64,000 nucleotides of DNA from Planctomycetota bacterium (lineage in GTDB: Bacteria > Planctomycetota > B15-G4 > JADJEK01): assembly GCA_016709145.1 (NCBI GenBank), contig JADJEK010000015.1, positions 35,656 to 99,655 of the forward strand, in the 5' to 3' direction. Each line of letters starts with the position of its first letter. Within the stretch, counting starts at the first letter, position 1. Below are positions 21,917 through 28,680 of this stretch, piece after piece. The notes under the pieces were generated by a model. That model saw nothing but the letters and a program-made list of their open reading frames with translations. It had not been told where the DNA came from and searched no databases. The position numbers were made by a program, and so were the translations under genes.

Positions 21917-22179
21917 AGGCACCCCGCGGCTGGGTGTGAGGCCCCCTCGCCGTCTACGGCATCGAGCACCCAACCCCAAAGTGGGTGACTGACACCCCCA
22001 CCCATGCCGATGCGACCGTTGGGGCTCCCACCATCCCCAACACCGCTGGGGAAGGTGCTCTCGCCGAATCCGCCTGCCTTGAGCGGAAGCATATCGTCAA
22101 CCTGGAAGGATAGGATCGTGTTCACACTACCGTTCCCTGCCCCTACTCCGTCCGCTCGATCGCCGATCAGAACAGACAT
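21904..22179 (-). CDS. GDG-array protein 17
   Basis: 91 residues: MSVLIGDRADGVGAGNGSVN, then a non-glycine hydrophobic segment (ILSFQVDDMLPLK) and GVGDGGSPNGRIGMGGG; tail GCLCLL. Longer than average, suggesting a folded insert. Confidence 0.75.
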   Translation of the reverse strand: MSVLIGDRADGVGAGNGSVNTILSFQVDDMLPLKAGGFGESTFPSGVGDGGSPNGRIGMGGGVSHPLWGWVLDAVDGEGASHPAAGCLCLL

Positions 22180-22424
22180 AGCGCGGCCTCCTCGTCTGCC
22201 CGTGGGCCACCTACGACACCTCGGTTGCCTCTGAACCAACCGTCGCCATCACCTGCGTCGTGCGTAGCAGCCAACTCACATCCGTACGCGTCGTCATCCC
22301 ACCCATCAGCCGGGGAGATGATTAGTCCACCGGCCCCAGAGCCTCGGGTCGCCGGAGAAGCACGGTCCACGATGATCGAAGGTGGGTGACCCGAGGCGTG
22401 AAGGTCGCGAGCTAGAGCACGCAT
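22167..22424 (-). CDS. GDG-array protein 18
   Basis: 85 residues: MRALARDLHASGHPPSIIVD, then GSGAGGLIISPADGWDDD and HDAGDGDGWFRG; tail EEAALCLF. GAGGAG of the EE codons is the Shine-Dalgarno of copy 17. Confidence 0.75.
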   Translation of the reverse strand: MRALARDLHASGHPPSIIVDRASPATRGSGAGGLIISPADGWDDDAYGCELAATHDAGDGDGWFRGNRGVVGGPRADEEAALCLF

Positions 22425-22642
22425 AGGACGGACTCCCGCGGGAACACACCGAAGTCGAGGAACATGCCTTCACCGTTACCGTTTGCGGACGTCTTGTCCC
22501 CGCCGTCCAGGTTGGAGATCGGTGAGTCAGCGAAAGACAGCGCCTCGCCGCAACCTCCCCCGTGATCTCCGGCACCGCACCACCAGAGTGCGACCCTGAA
22601 GGAATGGGGGCTCCTACACACTTCCAAGATCAGAGCACGCAC
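22412..22642 (-). CDS. GDG-array protein 19
   Basis: 76 residues from GTG at 22642: MRALILEVCRSPHSFRVALW, then WCGAGDHGGGCGEA and NGNGEGMF; tail SVLCVL. Cysteine-rich for the family (four). Confidence 0.72.
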   Translation of the reverse strand: MRALILEVCRSPHSFRVALWWCGAGDHGGGCGEALSFADSPISNLDGGDKTSANGNGEGMFLDFGVFPRESVLCVL

Positions 22643-22839
22643 AGCGTGGCCTCCGCGTGTTCTCCCCACGACCCGCCGCCGAGGAAGTCGACATCCCCAC
22701 TGCCGTCTGCACGAGTCCAAAACATTCCGTCGTTGTGCTCGCGGACGTCTCCACTGCCATCACCGTCGGGTGTGGCCCCTCGACCAATGCCACTAGGTCC
22801 GTCAGCACCGAAGCTGAGTTGCACGATCAGAGCACGCAT
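22630..22839 (-). CDS. GDG-array protein 20
   Basis: 69 residues: MRALIVQLSFGADGPSGIGR, then PDGDGSGDV, ADGSGDVDFLGGGS; tail TLCVL. Typical size and composition; 13-nt junctions on both sides. Confidence 0.75.
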   Translation of the reverse strand: MRALIVQLSFGADGPSGIGRGATPDGDGSGDVREHNDGMFWTRADGSGDVDFLGGGSWGEHAEATLCVL

Positions 22840-23096
22840 ACGACACCTTCCTGCAGTTCGGCCACATCCCCGCCACCGTCGCCGGAACTGGTCGACCAGC
22901 AGTCCCCCGAACCCGTCGGCGGACCGAGCCCGGCAACGGACGCACCAAGACCTGCACCGAGGCCGTAATTCCAGACATCCTCCCCGCCGGTGCCGACCGG
23001 GCCAACATCGCCGTCACCGCCTGCGCCGTCGCCCCACCACCTACCCCTCCCGGGGAACCTCGACTCGGGTAGTTGAGATGCGATCAGATGAGACAT
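22827..23096 (-). CDS. GDG-array protein 21
   Basis: 89 residues: MSHLIASQLPESRFPGRGRW, then GDGAGGDGDVG, GLGAGLGASVAGLG and SGDGGGDV; tail VVCVL. GGGGTGGGC before the ATG is a weaker SD than in neighbours. Confidence 0.72.
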   Translation of the reverse strand: MSHLIASQLPESRFPGRGRWWGDGAGGDGDVGPVGTGGEDVWNYGLGAGLGASVAGLGPPTGSGDCWSTSSGDGGGDVAELQEGVVCVL

Positions 23097-23311
23097 GCCC
23101 ACCCCGCGCGGTCGTCGAATAGTGGCCCACCGAAACCTTCAGCCGAGTGGTAGTTACTACCACGTCCAGACCCTCGGTCGCACCGCCATGCGTCGTTGAC
23201 CCACTCGCCACCCCCGAGCCCATCACCGTACGCGCCCGACGCGCGGTCCACGAACCCGCCGTGACCAGAACCGAAGCCCGCTCCGCTGTGCTCGATCAGC
23301 CGAGGTTGCAT
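23084..23311 (-). CDS. GDG-array protein 22
   Basis: 75 residues: MQPRLIEHSGAGFGSGHGGF, then GAYGDGLGGGEWVND; tail GWACLI. Head and tail are both variant, yet they still share the same overlapping nucleotides with copies 21 and 23. Confidence 0.7.
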   Translation of the reverse strand: MQPRLIEHSGAGFGSGHGGFVDRASGAYGDGLGGGEWVNDAWRCDRGSGRGSNYHSAEGFGGPLFDDRAGWACLI

Positions 23312-23556
23312 AGAGCATTCCCGTGCCGTACCACACTCCACAGATCACTCTCGCCGTTGCGAGGGAACTGGTTGCCACCGTGGCCGGCACCAACCCCATC
23401 CCCCACGCAGTCCCCACCAAGGCCAGAACCGTCCTCGTCCTCGGGCAACTCCCAGCGGTCGACAGCGGGGGACGCCACACCACCTACGTGATGGAAGTAG
23501 TAGGCGTCGGGGTCACCCGCGTCGTCAGCGATGAACTCCACGATCAGAGCAAGCAC
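23296..23556 (-). CDS. GDG-array protein 23
   Basis: 86 residues from GTG: MLALIVEFIADDAGDPDAYY, then a less glycine-rich region, GLGGDCVGDGVGAGHGG; tail ALCNLG. The overlap with copy 22 is 16 nt, one codon more than the common 13. Confidence 0.72.
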   Translation of the reverse strand: MLALIVEFIADDAGDPDAYYFHHVGGVASPAVDRWELPEDEDGSGLGGDCVGDGVGAGHGGNQFPRNGESDLWSVVRHGNALCNLG

Positions 23557-23777
23557 AGTGGGTTCTCCTCGGGCTCGTAGCTGCACCCTCGACCGGGACC
23601 CCCACCGCCGTAGCCGTCACCTGCATCAGCGATGTCACTGGCCTCCCCTCCACCCGTCGGGGGCCGCTCCCCTCGCCCATCGACAGGGGCACCGGGGCGA
23701 GCAGCAACGAAGACGCGCAGGTCGTGGCGCGAGTCGAACCAGGCGTCTTGTCTGGTGGTCACGATCAGAGCAGGCAT
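23544..23777 (-). CDS. GDG-array protein 24
   Basis: 77 residues: MPALIVTTRQDAWFDSRHDL, then GRGERPPTGGG and AGDGYGGGGPGRG; tail EENPLCLL. The middle third (LRVFVAARPGAP) is beta-like and glycine-poor. Confidence 0.75.
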   Translation of the reverse strand: MPALIVTTRQDAWFDSRHDLRVFVAARPGAPVDGRGERPPTGGGEASDIADAGDGYGGGGPGRGCSYEPEENPLCLL

Positions 23778-23995
23778 AGTGCGAACCCGTAGTGGAGCAC
23801 GTTCTCAGGGGTGGATGGTTCGCTGAATCCACCCTCGACGATAACGAAGCCCCCACTCCCACCACCATCGCCACCATCACCGTCCCCAAACTCAATGTGC
23901 TCACCGTCGGCATCAATGGGGTCACCCCACGTGTGGACCACCTCATCCCTGGCCGACCAGGAAGGTGTTGATTGGACGATGGACGCAGAGGGCAT
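23765..23995 (-). CDS. GDG-array protein 25, after an internal break in run D
   Basis: 76 residues if it starts at ATG 23995 (MPSASIVQSTPSWSARDEVV); a GTG at 24025 would add ten. Centre EFGDGDGGDGGGSGG; tail FALCLL. No overlapping partner upstream and no clear SD. A degenerate P2-like motif lies at about 24025-24070. Confidence 0.62.
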   Translation of the reverse strand: MPSASIVQSTPSWSARDEVVHTWGDPIDADGEHIEFGDGDGGDGGGSGGFVIVEGGFSEPSTPENVLHYGFALCLL

Positions 23996-24024
23996 GGACG
24001 GGCTCGCGGTGGGATCGGTCTGCA

Positions 24025-24068
24025 CTAGAGACGCGTCACCTGCACGAACTCGCGGGGATTTCCTTCGA
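24025..24068 (-). promoter_or_regulatory. weak P2-like element
   Basis: Minus strand: GAAGGAAATCC, then about 26 nt, GTCTCTA. Only resembles copy d, and the left box is nearly palindromic. It sits in the only 100-nt break within run D, which is the reason for listing it. Confidence 0.3.
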
Positions 24069-24119
24069 CTACTTGCTCCCGATCACCGAGAGCCACGCAG
24101 AGCGGACACCCGCTTGCGG

Positions 24120-24314
24120 TCAGAGCAGGCAGAGATAGGAGCGTGCCACCGCCCCTCCGTGTCCATCCCCGAAGACATTCGCGAAGGAGTCACCACTGGG
24201 GTATTCCTCGATGCGGCTCCAACCATTATCCGCCTCACCACCGAACCCATCCCAGTACACAGCACCTTGGCCAGCACCGAAGGCGTCGAACTCACCGACG
24301 ATCAGAGCAGGCAT
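24120..24314 (-). CDS. GDG-array protein 26
   Basis: 64 residues: MPALIVGEFDAFGAGQGAVY, then WDGFGGEADNGW and VFGDGHGGAV; tail SYLCLL. The tail DNA has the full junction core but the ATG is changed to CTG, and no partner starts here. Confidence 0.7.
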   Translation of the reverse strand: MPALIVGEFDAFGAGQGAVYWDGFGGEADNGWSRIEEYPSGDSFANVFGDGHGGAVARSYLCLL

Positions 24315-24572
24315 AGCGACGCTCCCCCACCAGGCTCGACCGTGATCCCGAAGCCATCGGCGCACCGGCGTTCGGGTAGACCCATGAGGAACTCGTACGT
24401 ATCGCCCATCCCGTCGGAGACGTCAGATGTCGCGAGTGCCCAACCCCCACCCCCGAGCCCGACACCACCGAGCGTGTAAATGCTTCCGCCGTGGCCGTCA
24501 CCACGAACGAACGAACGTGAGGGAGTTTTCTTGTTGCCGCTGCTGGTGGTCGTCGACGATCAGAGCAGGCAT
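24302..24572 (-). pseudogene. GDG-array copy 27, frameshifted at a TTCG repeat
   Basis: ATG at 24572 gives MPALIVDDHQQRQQENSLTF, then stops at 24498 after 24 codons. The rest of a normal member (RGDGHGGSIYTLGGVGLGGG, then a tail GASLCLL ending at 24302) is open in another frame. The shift falls in CGTTCGTTCGTTCGT; deleting one 4-nt unit joins the two halves into an 88-residue family protein. Either a slippage-switched gene in the OFF state or a decaying copy. Confidence 0.65.
24503..24517 (-). repeat. tetranucleotide run (TTCG) in a coding frame
   Basis: Minus strand CGTTCGTTCGTTCGT, nearly four units. A change of one unit moves the array copy at 24302-24572 between frames. Confidence 0.8.
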
Positions 24573-24811
24573 AGTGGGTTCTCCTCGGCCTCGTCGCGGG
24601 TGGTGCCCCTGCTCAGGTCCGCGAGCGGGTCAGCCTCGATGTTGTTGCCGTCACCGATGCCGGAACCACTCCCGGCGAATCCACCGAACCCCATGCCATA
24701 ACCCGCGACCACACCAAAGAGATTCGACCCTCCGCCCGCCCCAGCGATGAAGAGTCCACCGTCGCCGTCACCTCTACCGTTGGGTCGCCACCGCAAGATC
24801 AGAGCAGGCAT
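24560..24811 (-). CDS. GDG-array protein 28
   Basis: 83 residues: MPALILRWRPNGRGDGDGGL, then GAGGGSNLFG and GYGMGFGGFAGSGSGIGDGN; tail EENPLCLL. One of the clearest junctions: GAGGAG, 6 nt, ATGCC. Confidence 0.78.
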   Translation of the reverse strand: MPALILRWRPNGRGDGDGGLFIAGAGGGSNLFGVVAGYGMGFGGFAGSGSGIGDGNNIEADPLADLSRGTTRDEAEENPLCLL

Positions 24812-24993
24812 AGTGGATTCTCCTCGGGACCGCCAGCCCCGTCGCTACTGCCTAGTCCTCCGTAGTAGGCACCCAAGCCACCACCGGTCCCGTCGGCTGC
24901 ATACTCGCCGATGCCCTGGATACCGGCCCCGCCGCCACCCTGGAAACGACCACTATTGTGGTCGTAGTATCCCACCACGATCAGAGCAGGCAC
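24799..24993 (-). CDS. GDG-array protein 29
   Basis: 64 residues: MPALIVVGYYDHNSGRFQGG, then GGAGIQGIGEY, GTGGGLGAYYGGLGSSDG; tail EENPLCLL, identical to copy 28 over the last eight residues. Tyrosine-rich. Confidence 0.78.
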   Translation of the reverse strand: MPALIVVGYYDHNSGRFQGGGGAGIQGIGEYAADGTGGGLGAYYGGLGSSDGAGGPEENPLCLL

Positions 24994-25220
24994 AGCGCAC
25001 TCTCCTCTGCCACTTCACTCCATCCGGCACCGTCACCAACTTCCGCCTCGTAGTCCCCAACTCCATCGCACGAGAAGGCGGAGCGATGCGAGACACCGTG
25101 ACCCCAGCCGCTGCCGTCGCCCCCACCCTCACCGACGCCCCAATCGTCGCTCGGCTGGATGCGCCAACGGTGTCGGCGGTCGCGTGCGCGGGATAGTGGG
25201 GTGACGATCAGAGCACGCAT
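24981..25220 (-). CDS. GDG-array protein 30
   Basis: 79 residues: MRALIVTPLSRARDRRHRWR has a strongly basic first third, unlike most members; then GVGEGGGDGSGWGHGV and VGDGAGW; tail EESALCLL. Confidence 0.75.
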   Translation of the reverse strand: MRALIVTPLSRARDRRHRWRIQPSDDWGVGEGGGDGSGWGHGVSHRSAFSCDGVGDYEAEVGDGAGWSEVAEESALCLL

Positions 25221-25414
25221 AGCGCGTCCCCATCCCGAACGACGAACCACCGTTGGTTCACACCTTCGAGGATGAACTGTCCGGTCCCACGCCCCAACCC
25301 GTCCCCAGCTTTGGAGGGGTGGTTCAATCCACCCCAGCCTTGGCCAGAGCCGTCAAGCGCACCACCCCCGGTGCCGTGCGAGTCGTGAGGACCGACAGGG
25401 ATCAGAACAGGCAT
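25208..25414 (-). CDS. GDG-array protein 31
   Basis: 68 residues: MPVLIPVGPHDSHGTGGGAL, then GSGQGWGG and GLGRGTG; a hydrophobic QFILEGVN; tail ALCVL. The head MPVLIPVG is shared with copies 32 and 33, so these three form a recent subfamily. Confidence 0.77.
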   Translation of the reverse strand: MPVLIPVGPHDSHGTGGGALDGSGQGWGGLNHPSKAGDGLGRGTGQFILEGVNQRWFVVRDGDALCVL

Positions 25415-25665
25415 AGAGCGTTCTCGTCGAAGTTGCGGACACCACCGTCAGCCCACGGGTTTCCCCCGTGGCCGTCGCCGAAGCCGTCGCCGAAGCCGCC
25501 ACCGAAGCCATCGCCGGGGGCGTCGCCACACCAGCCGTCACCCCATCCGTCGCCGTAGCCGTCGCTGGGACAGTCGCTGGGGTCGTCGAGAGCCCAACCG
25601 AACCCGACACTGTTCATTCCAGAGGCAGGAAAGTTGGAGTGACCGACAGGAATCAGAACAGGCAT
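25402..25665 (-). CDS. GDG-array protein 32
   Basis: 87 residues: MPVLIPVGHSNFPASGMNSV, then a repeat of GDGWGDGW and GDGFGGGFGDGFGDGHGG units; tail ENALCLF. The most regular GDGx[FWY] tract of the array. Aligns over its full length with copy 33. Confidence 0.78.
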   Translation of the reverse strand: MPVLIPVGHSNFPASGMNSVGFGWALDDPSDCPSDGYGDGWGDGWCGDAPGDGFGGGFGDGFGDGHGGNPWADGGVRNFDENALCLF

Positions 25666-25886
25666 AGGACGTTCCACTGTCGGTCCTCGCCACCGATGAA
25701 CTGTTTGTGGCCGGTGTCCATCCCATCACCAGCGACGAGGAGGCCACGCCCACCCCAGCCATCGCCCCAACCGTCCCAGCCGTCACCCCAGCCATCGGAC
25801 CAGCTGTCGAGAACCCCGCCGAACCCGGCGCTGCTCAGTCCGGAGCCCGGATAGTTGGGTGGACCGACAGGGATCAGAGCAGGCAC
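25653..25886 (-). CDS. GDG-array protein 33
   Basis: 77 residues: MPALIPVGPPNYPGSGLSSA, then DGWGDGWDGWGDGWGG; tail NVLCLF. A tandem duplicate of copy 32 with a shorter repeat tract, showing expansion and contraction of the centre. Confidence 0.78.
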   Translation of the reverse strand: MPALIPVGPPNYPGSGLSSAGFGGVLDSWSDGWGDGWDGWGDGWGGRGLLVAGDGMDTGHKQFIGGEDRQWNVLCLF

Positions 25887-26125
25887 AGGACGTCCCCTTG
25901 TTGGTACTCGTCCACGACTCGTTCATCGTGGGCGAGGTCCATCCCGTCACCGCCGACGTAGCTGCCCCGTCCACAGAAGCCGTCGCCTCCACCCTCACCG
26001 TCGGACCCCGCCCATCCGTCGCCGAAGCCGTCTGCGCTGAATCCGGATGCGCCCATCCCGACACCCCAAGGGGAGCGGAAGAACTGCACCTCCGACAGCA
26101 CTCGATCAGGGGTCAGGATCTCCAT
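25874..26125 (-). CDS. GDG-array protein 34 (first of run D)
   Basis: 83 residues: MEILTPDRVLSEVQFFRSPW, a head without the MPALI motif, as expected for the first gene of a run, then GVGMGASGF, GFGDGWAGSDGEGGGDG; tail DVLCLL. P2 copy e lies 34 nt upstream. Confidence 0.72.
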   Translation of the reverse strand: MEILTPDRVLSEVQFFRSPWGVGMGASGFSADGFGDGWAGSDGEGGGDGFCGRGSYVGGDGMDLAHDERVVDEYQQGDVLCLL

Positions 26126-26158
26126 GGGGACGGGCCTCGGGTCCAGGTGGGTCACGCC

Positions 26159-26198
26159 TGTAGACGCTCCCGCACGGGGAACACGGGGATGGAAATGC
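26159..26198 (-). promoter_or_regulatory. P2-type promoter-like element, copy e
   Basis: GCATTTCC-N25-GTCTACA on the minus strand, right before run D. Upstream of it (26207-26222) is the palindrome ACCCCGCGTGCGGGGT. Confidence 0.65.
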
Positions 26199-26206
26199 GA
26201 GGGTTC

Positions 26207-26325
26207 ACCCCGCGTGCGGGGTCCGACCAATTCAGTGGGGATCCCTCCGCATGAACAATCGTTCAATAGTTGGAGCACCTGTTCCACAACTCCCCCCTGC
26301 TCCGTCTCCACCCCTTACCTAGCAA
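26207..26325 (-). other. structured intergenic stretch between runs E and D
   Basis: No gene seen. Contains a 16-bp palindrome at 26207-26222, a short TGAACAATCGTTCA hairpin and a longer imperfect hairpin (AGTTGTGGA and TCCAACT arms). Locally AT-richer than its surroundings. Could end run E and regulate P2 copy e. Confidence 0.4.
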
Positions 26326-26556
26326 TCAGTTACGGGCGCTATCACCCTCATCGGTCACACGTGAAACACCCAAGAGCGTGAGCGTCGCGACGTGCGCCTC
26401 GTCCCAGGGTTCGCCCCTGCTGCGCACCTCCCAGGGTTCGCCCCCGTCTCCATTCCCTTCCCCTCGGGTCCACCAGGCACCATCACCGCAACCCCATCGG
26501 TTCCGGGAGTTGTACCAGCCCAAACGTCTCTCCCTGTCGACGACCGGGATGCTCAT
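26326..26556 (-). CDS. GDG-array protein 35 (last of run E)
   Basis: 76 residues: MSIPVVDRERRLGWYNSRNR, then GCGDGAW, GEGNGDGGEPW and a second REGEPW-like repeat; the end (LTLLGVSRVTDEGDSARN) runs 13 residues past the family tail. 4-nt overlap with copy 36. Confidence 0.62.
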   Translation of the reverse strand: MSIPVVDRERRLGWYNSRNRWGCGDGAWWTRGEGNGDGGEPWEVRSRGEPWDEAHVATLTLLGVSRVTDEGDSARN

Positions 26557-26765
26557 GGCGGGCTCCCGAGGAGGGCGAGCGCACCGGCGTGCAACGCCCG
26601 GATGCCACCGAAGTCGATGGAGACCCAGACGTCGTCCAACTCCCCAAAGCCGTCGCCGCTGGACATGCACGCACCACCCCCACCACCCGATCGGTGGCGG
26701 TCTCCTGGCTGGTATTCCGTGTCCCCGCCGCGTTGTCGGATGGTGTCGGCGATCGGGCGGCTCAT
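26553..26765 (-). CDS. GDG-array protein 36 (LGGPP type)
   Basis: 70 residues: MSRPIADTIRQRGGDTEYQP, then SGGGGGACMSSGDGFGEL; tail LALLGSPP. GGGAG in the LGS codons is the SD of copy 35. Confidence 0.7.
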   Translation of the reverse strand: MSRPIADTIRQRGGDTEYQPGDRHRSGGGGGACMSSGDGFGELDDVWVSIDFGGIRALHAGALALLGSPP

Positions 26766-27031
26766 GGGGGACCCCCGAGGAGAGGGAGGGCTAGAGCGTC
26801 ACGCTCCGCACGTGGCATGTCCGCAACCCTGTCACCGATCCAACGGGGGGACCTCCAGCAGCCCGGACCGCCCCCGTCCCCGCAAGGGAGGAACACGTCA
26901 CCGCCATCACCGTCGCCATCCCCACGAGGGAGGAACACGTCGCCGCCATCACCGTCACCATCCCCGTCGCCGTCACCGCGCCCATAGGCGTCGGCGAGGA
27001 TCCCATGCGGCGTCACGATCGGTCGAGTCAT
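26762..27031 (-). CDS. GDG-array protein 37 (LGGPP type)
   Basis: 89 residues: MTRPIVTPHGILADAYGRGD. Holds an internal duplication: GDGDGDGDGDGGDVFLPRG followed by GDGDGDGGDVFLPCG. Tail LALPLLGGPP. Confidence 0.72.
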   Translation of the reverse strand: MTRPIVTPHGILADAYGRGDGDGDGDGDGGDVFLPRGDGDGDGGDVFLPCGDGGGPGCWRSPRWIGDRVADMPRAERDALALPLLGGPP

Positions 27032-27231
27032 GGCGGGCTCCCGAGGAGGAACAGAGCGCCGGCGTGGTCCTCGTGCCGCGTCAACTGCCAGCCGTGCGCT
27101 ATGTTCCCGGCTCCGTCTCCTGTCCCATTCCCACGCTCCGACCGGAGCACCCCGACCTCGTGCTGCCCGACGCCGTCCGCGGATTCACCGAGTCCCCAGA
27201 GCCATGGCTTGTCGACGACCAGGCCGTTCAT
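27028..27231 (-). CDS. GDG-array protein 38 (LGGPP type)
   Basis: 67 residues: MNGLVVDKPWLWGLGESADG, then RGNGTGDGAGN; tail LFLLGSPP. Low glycine content; head MNGLVV differs from its MTRPIV neighbours. Confidence 0.7.
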   Translation of the reverse strand: MNGLVVDKPWLWGLGESADGVGQHEVGVLRSERGNGTGDGAGNIAHGWQLTRHEDHAGALFLLGSPP

Positions 27232-27443
27232 GGCGAACCCCCGAGGAGAGGGAGAGCCAGGTCCACTGGCTCCATGACCGAAGCCGACAGGAAATCGGCG
27301 GTGGACTCGCCGCCTCCCGTGTTACGGGAGTCGTACCCTCCCTGTCCGCCACCCGCACCAGAGGCGGAGAATCCGAAGCCTCCCTGCCCGTCACCCCATG
27401 GCCACTCCGAAGCGAGCGGCGACGTCACGATCGGTCGAGTCAT
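27228..27443 (-). CDS. GDG-array protein 39 (LGGPP type)
   Basis: 71 residues: MTRPIVTSPLASEWPWGDGQ, then GGFGFSASGAGGGQGGY; tail LALPLLGGSP. Its head repeats MTRPIVT of copy 37, two genes away. Confidence 0.72.
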   Translation of the reverse strand: MTRPIVTSPLASEWPWGDGQGGFGFSASGAGGGQGGYDSRNTGGGESTADFLSASVMEPVDLALPLLGGSP

Positions 27444-27643
27444 GGCGGACCTCCGAACAGACAGAGCACGGCATCGGACGGCACGGACCAGGAGCGTATG
27501 CGGTCATCGTCGTCGTTGCTCTCGCCCTCGCCCTCACCCCAGCCGTTCCCACGCGCGGCAGCGCCACCCTCACCCACCCCAATGCGGGGGTACACCTCGT
27601 TACGGATCTTGGTGAAGTCGTCGACCAGAATCGGGAGCCTCAC
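27440..27643 (-). CDS. GDG-array protein 40 (hybrid tail)
   Basis: 67 residues from GTG at 27643: MRLPILVDDFTKIRNEVYPR, then GVGEGGAAARGNGWGEGEGE; tail AVLCLFGGPP, which joins the LCLL and LGGPP tail types and links the two subfamilies. Confidence 0.7.
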   Translation of the reverse strand: MRLPILVDDFTKIRNEVYPRIGVGEGGAAARGNGWGEGEGESNDDDDRIRSWSVPSDAVLCLFGGPP

Positions 27644-27879
27644 GAGGGATCTCCAAACAGCGAGAGCGCCCACGAAGCATCGTCGTCCTCGAAGGACGTC
27701 GCGGCCGAGTCCCCGGACTCGACGGCACCAGCACCGAAGCCGAAGCCGACCCCGATAACAAGCAGACCCCCGCTGCCCGCACCACCCTGAGTGATGCCGG
27801 AAGGGTCCACGGAGTCACCCCACAGGATCCAATCTTCGATGACCGCCGGAGGCAGGGTAGAGACGATCCAGCGATTCAT
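27640..27879 (-). CDS. GDG-array protein 41
   Basis: 79 residues: MNRWIVSTLPPAVIEDWILW, then GGAGSGGLLVIGVGFGFGAG; tail LSLFGDPS. The glycine tract is hydrophobic rather than acidic. Confidence 0.7.
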   Translation of the reverse strand: MNRWIVSTLPPAVIEDWILWGDSVDPSGITQGGAGSGGLLVIGVGFGFGAGAVESGDSAATSFEDDDASWALSLFGDPS

Positions 27880-28109
27880 GGCGCACCCCACACGCAGAGC
27901 ACGGCCATGCGCTCGTCCCGCACGCTCTCGGGGACGGAGTCGGACACACCGTCTCTGCCTATCGCGTACGGGGAACCCGCCTGGTACGTCGACAGCGAAC
28001 CGATGAGAGGGCGAGTCGGAGCGGCTAGCTCACCCTCGCCGCACTGCGCCCACTCGCGAACCGCGTCGACGATCAGATTCGGTCTGCTCTCCGCGATCAC
28101 GAGCTTCAT
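27876..28109 (-). CDS. GDG-array protein 42 (low glycine)
   Basis: 77 residues: MKLVIAESRPNLIVDAVREW; no GDG tract, only GRDGVSD; tail AVLCVWGAP. Retains head, tail and junction, so it shows that family membership does not need the glycine-rich centre. Confidence 0.68.
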   Translation of the reverse strand: MKLVIAESRPNLIVDAVREWAQCGEGELAAPTRPLIGSLSTYQAGSPYAIGRDGVSDSVPESVRDERMAVLCVWGAP

Positions 28110-28396
28110 GGCGCACCCCAAAGGGACAGCACGCAGCACACCAGCGCGGCGTCTTTCTCCTCGTCCCCACGGAAGCCCCGGTAGATGACACCGTCACCCT
28201 CCCCATCGAGCCCGGCCTCTACGAGCATGTCCTCGCGAGCCCACGACCGAGGTACCAGCCACGCGAGACCCGTGCCGATCTGGGTAAAGTTCCATTCCCC
28301 TACGCCGGTGACACCGTCATCCATCCAGTACAGGTTGGCACAGGGCTCGCCATCCCAGATGCTCTGGAGGTTCCGGTAAGACACCGCGGACCTCAT
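28106..28396 (-). CDS. GDG-array protein 43 (low glycine)
   Basis: 96 residues, the longest member: MRSAVSYRNLQSIWDGEPCA, then GVTGVGEWNFTQIGTGLAWL and LDGEGDGVI; tail LSLWGAP. Appears to be a folded beta-rich protein. Confidence 0.68.
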   Translation of the reverse strand: MRSAVSYRNLQSIWDGEPCANLYWMDDGVTGVGEWNFTQIGTGLAWLVPRSWAREDMLVEAGLDGEGDGVIYRGFRGDEEKDAALVCCVLSLWGAP

Positions 28397-28680
28397 GGCC
28401 CACCCCACAGGCAGAGCGAGCCGATCTCGCGAACTCGCAGGCTCTGGAGGATGCGCACACCAGAGCCTTCATCCGCGCTGGGTATCTCGACCCAGTCGCC
28501 GTTCCCGTCCGAATGGTCCGAGCAGCACGCGCACGTACGAGAGACGGAGTGCATCCCCCCGCCGTGTCCGTGCGCCAGATCCTGCCCGTCCACGGAAACC
28601 GCTGGTCGCCCGTGCACGGTCGTCCACGTGTAGCCGCGGCCGACACCAACATCGTCGGAGCCACCACACACGAGTTTCAC
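28393..28680 (-). CDS. GDG-array protein 44 (Cys/His-rich)
   Basis: 95 residues from GTG: MKLVCGGSDDVGVGRGYTWT, then HGHGGGMHSVSRTCACCSDH, a possible metal site, and SDGNGDW; tail SLCLWGGP. Directly follows the sigma-like gene with 4-nt overlap. Confidence 0.68.
   Translation of the reverse strand: MKLVCGGSDDVGVGRGYTWTTVHGRPAVSVDGQDLAHGHGGGMHSVSRTCACCSDHSDGNGDWVEIPSADEGSGVRILQSLRVREIGSLCLWGGP

Noticed and set aside
25402..25886. RTX-type calcium-binding repeats in the GDG proteins
   Set aside because: The units lack the nonapeptide GGxGxDxUx periodicity; only loose GDGxG patterns are seen.
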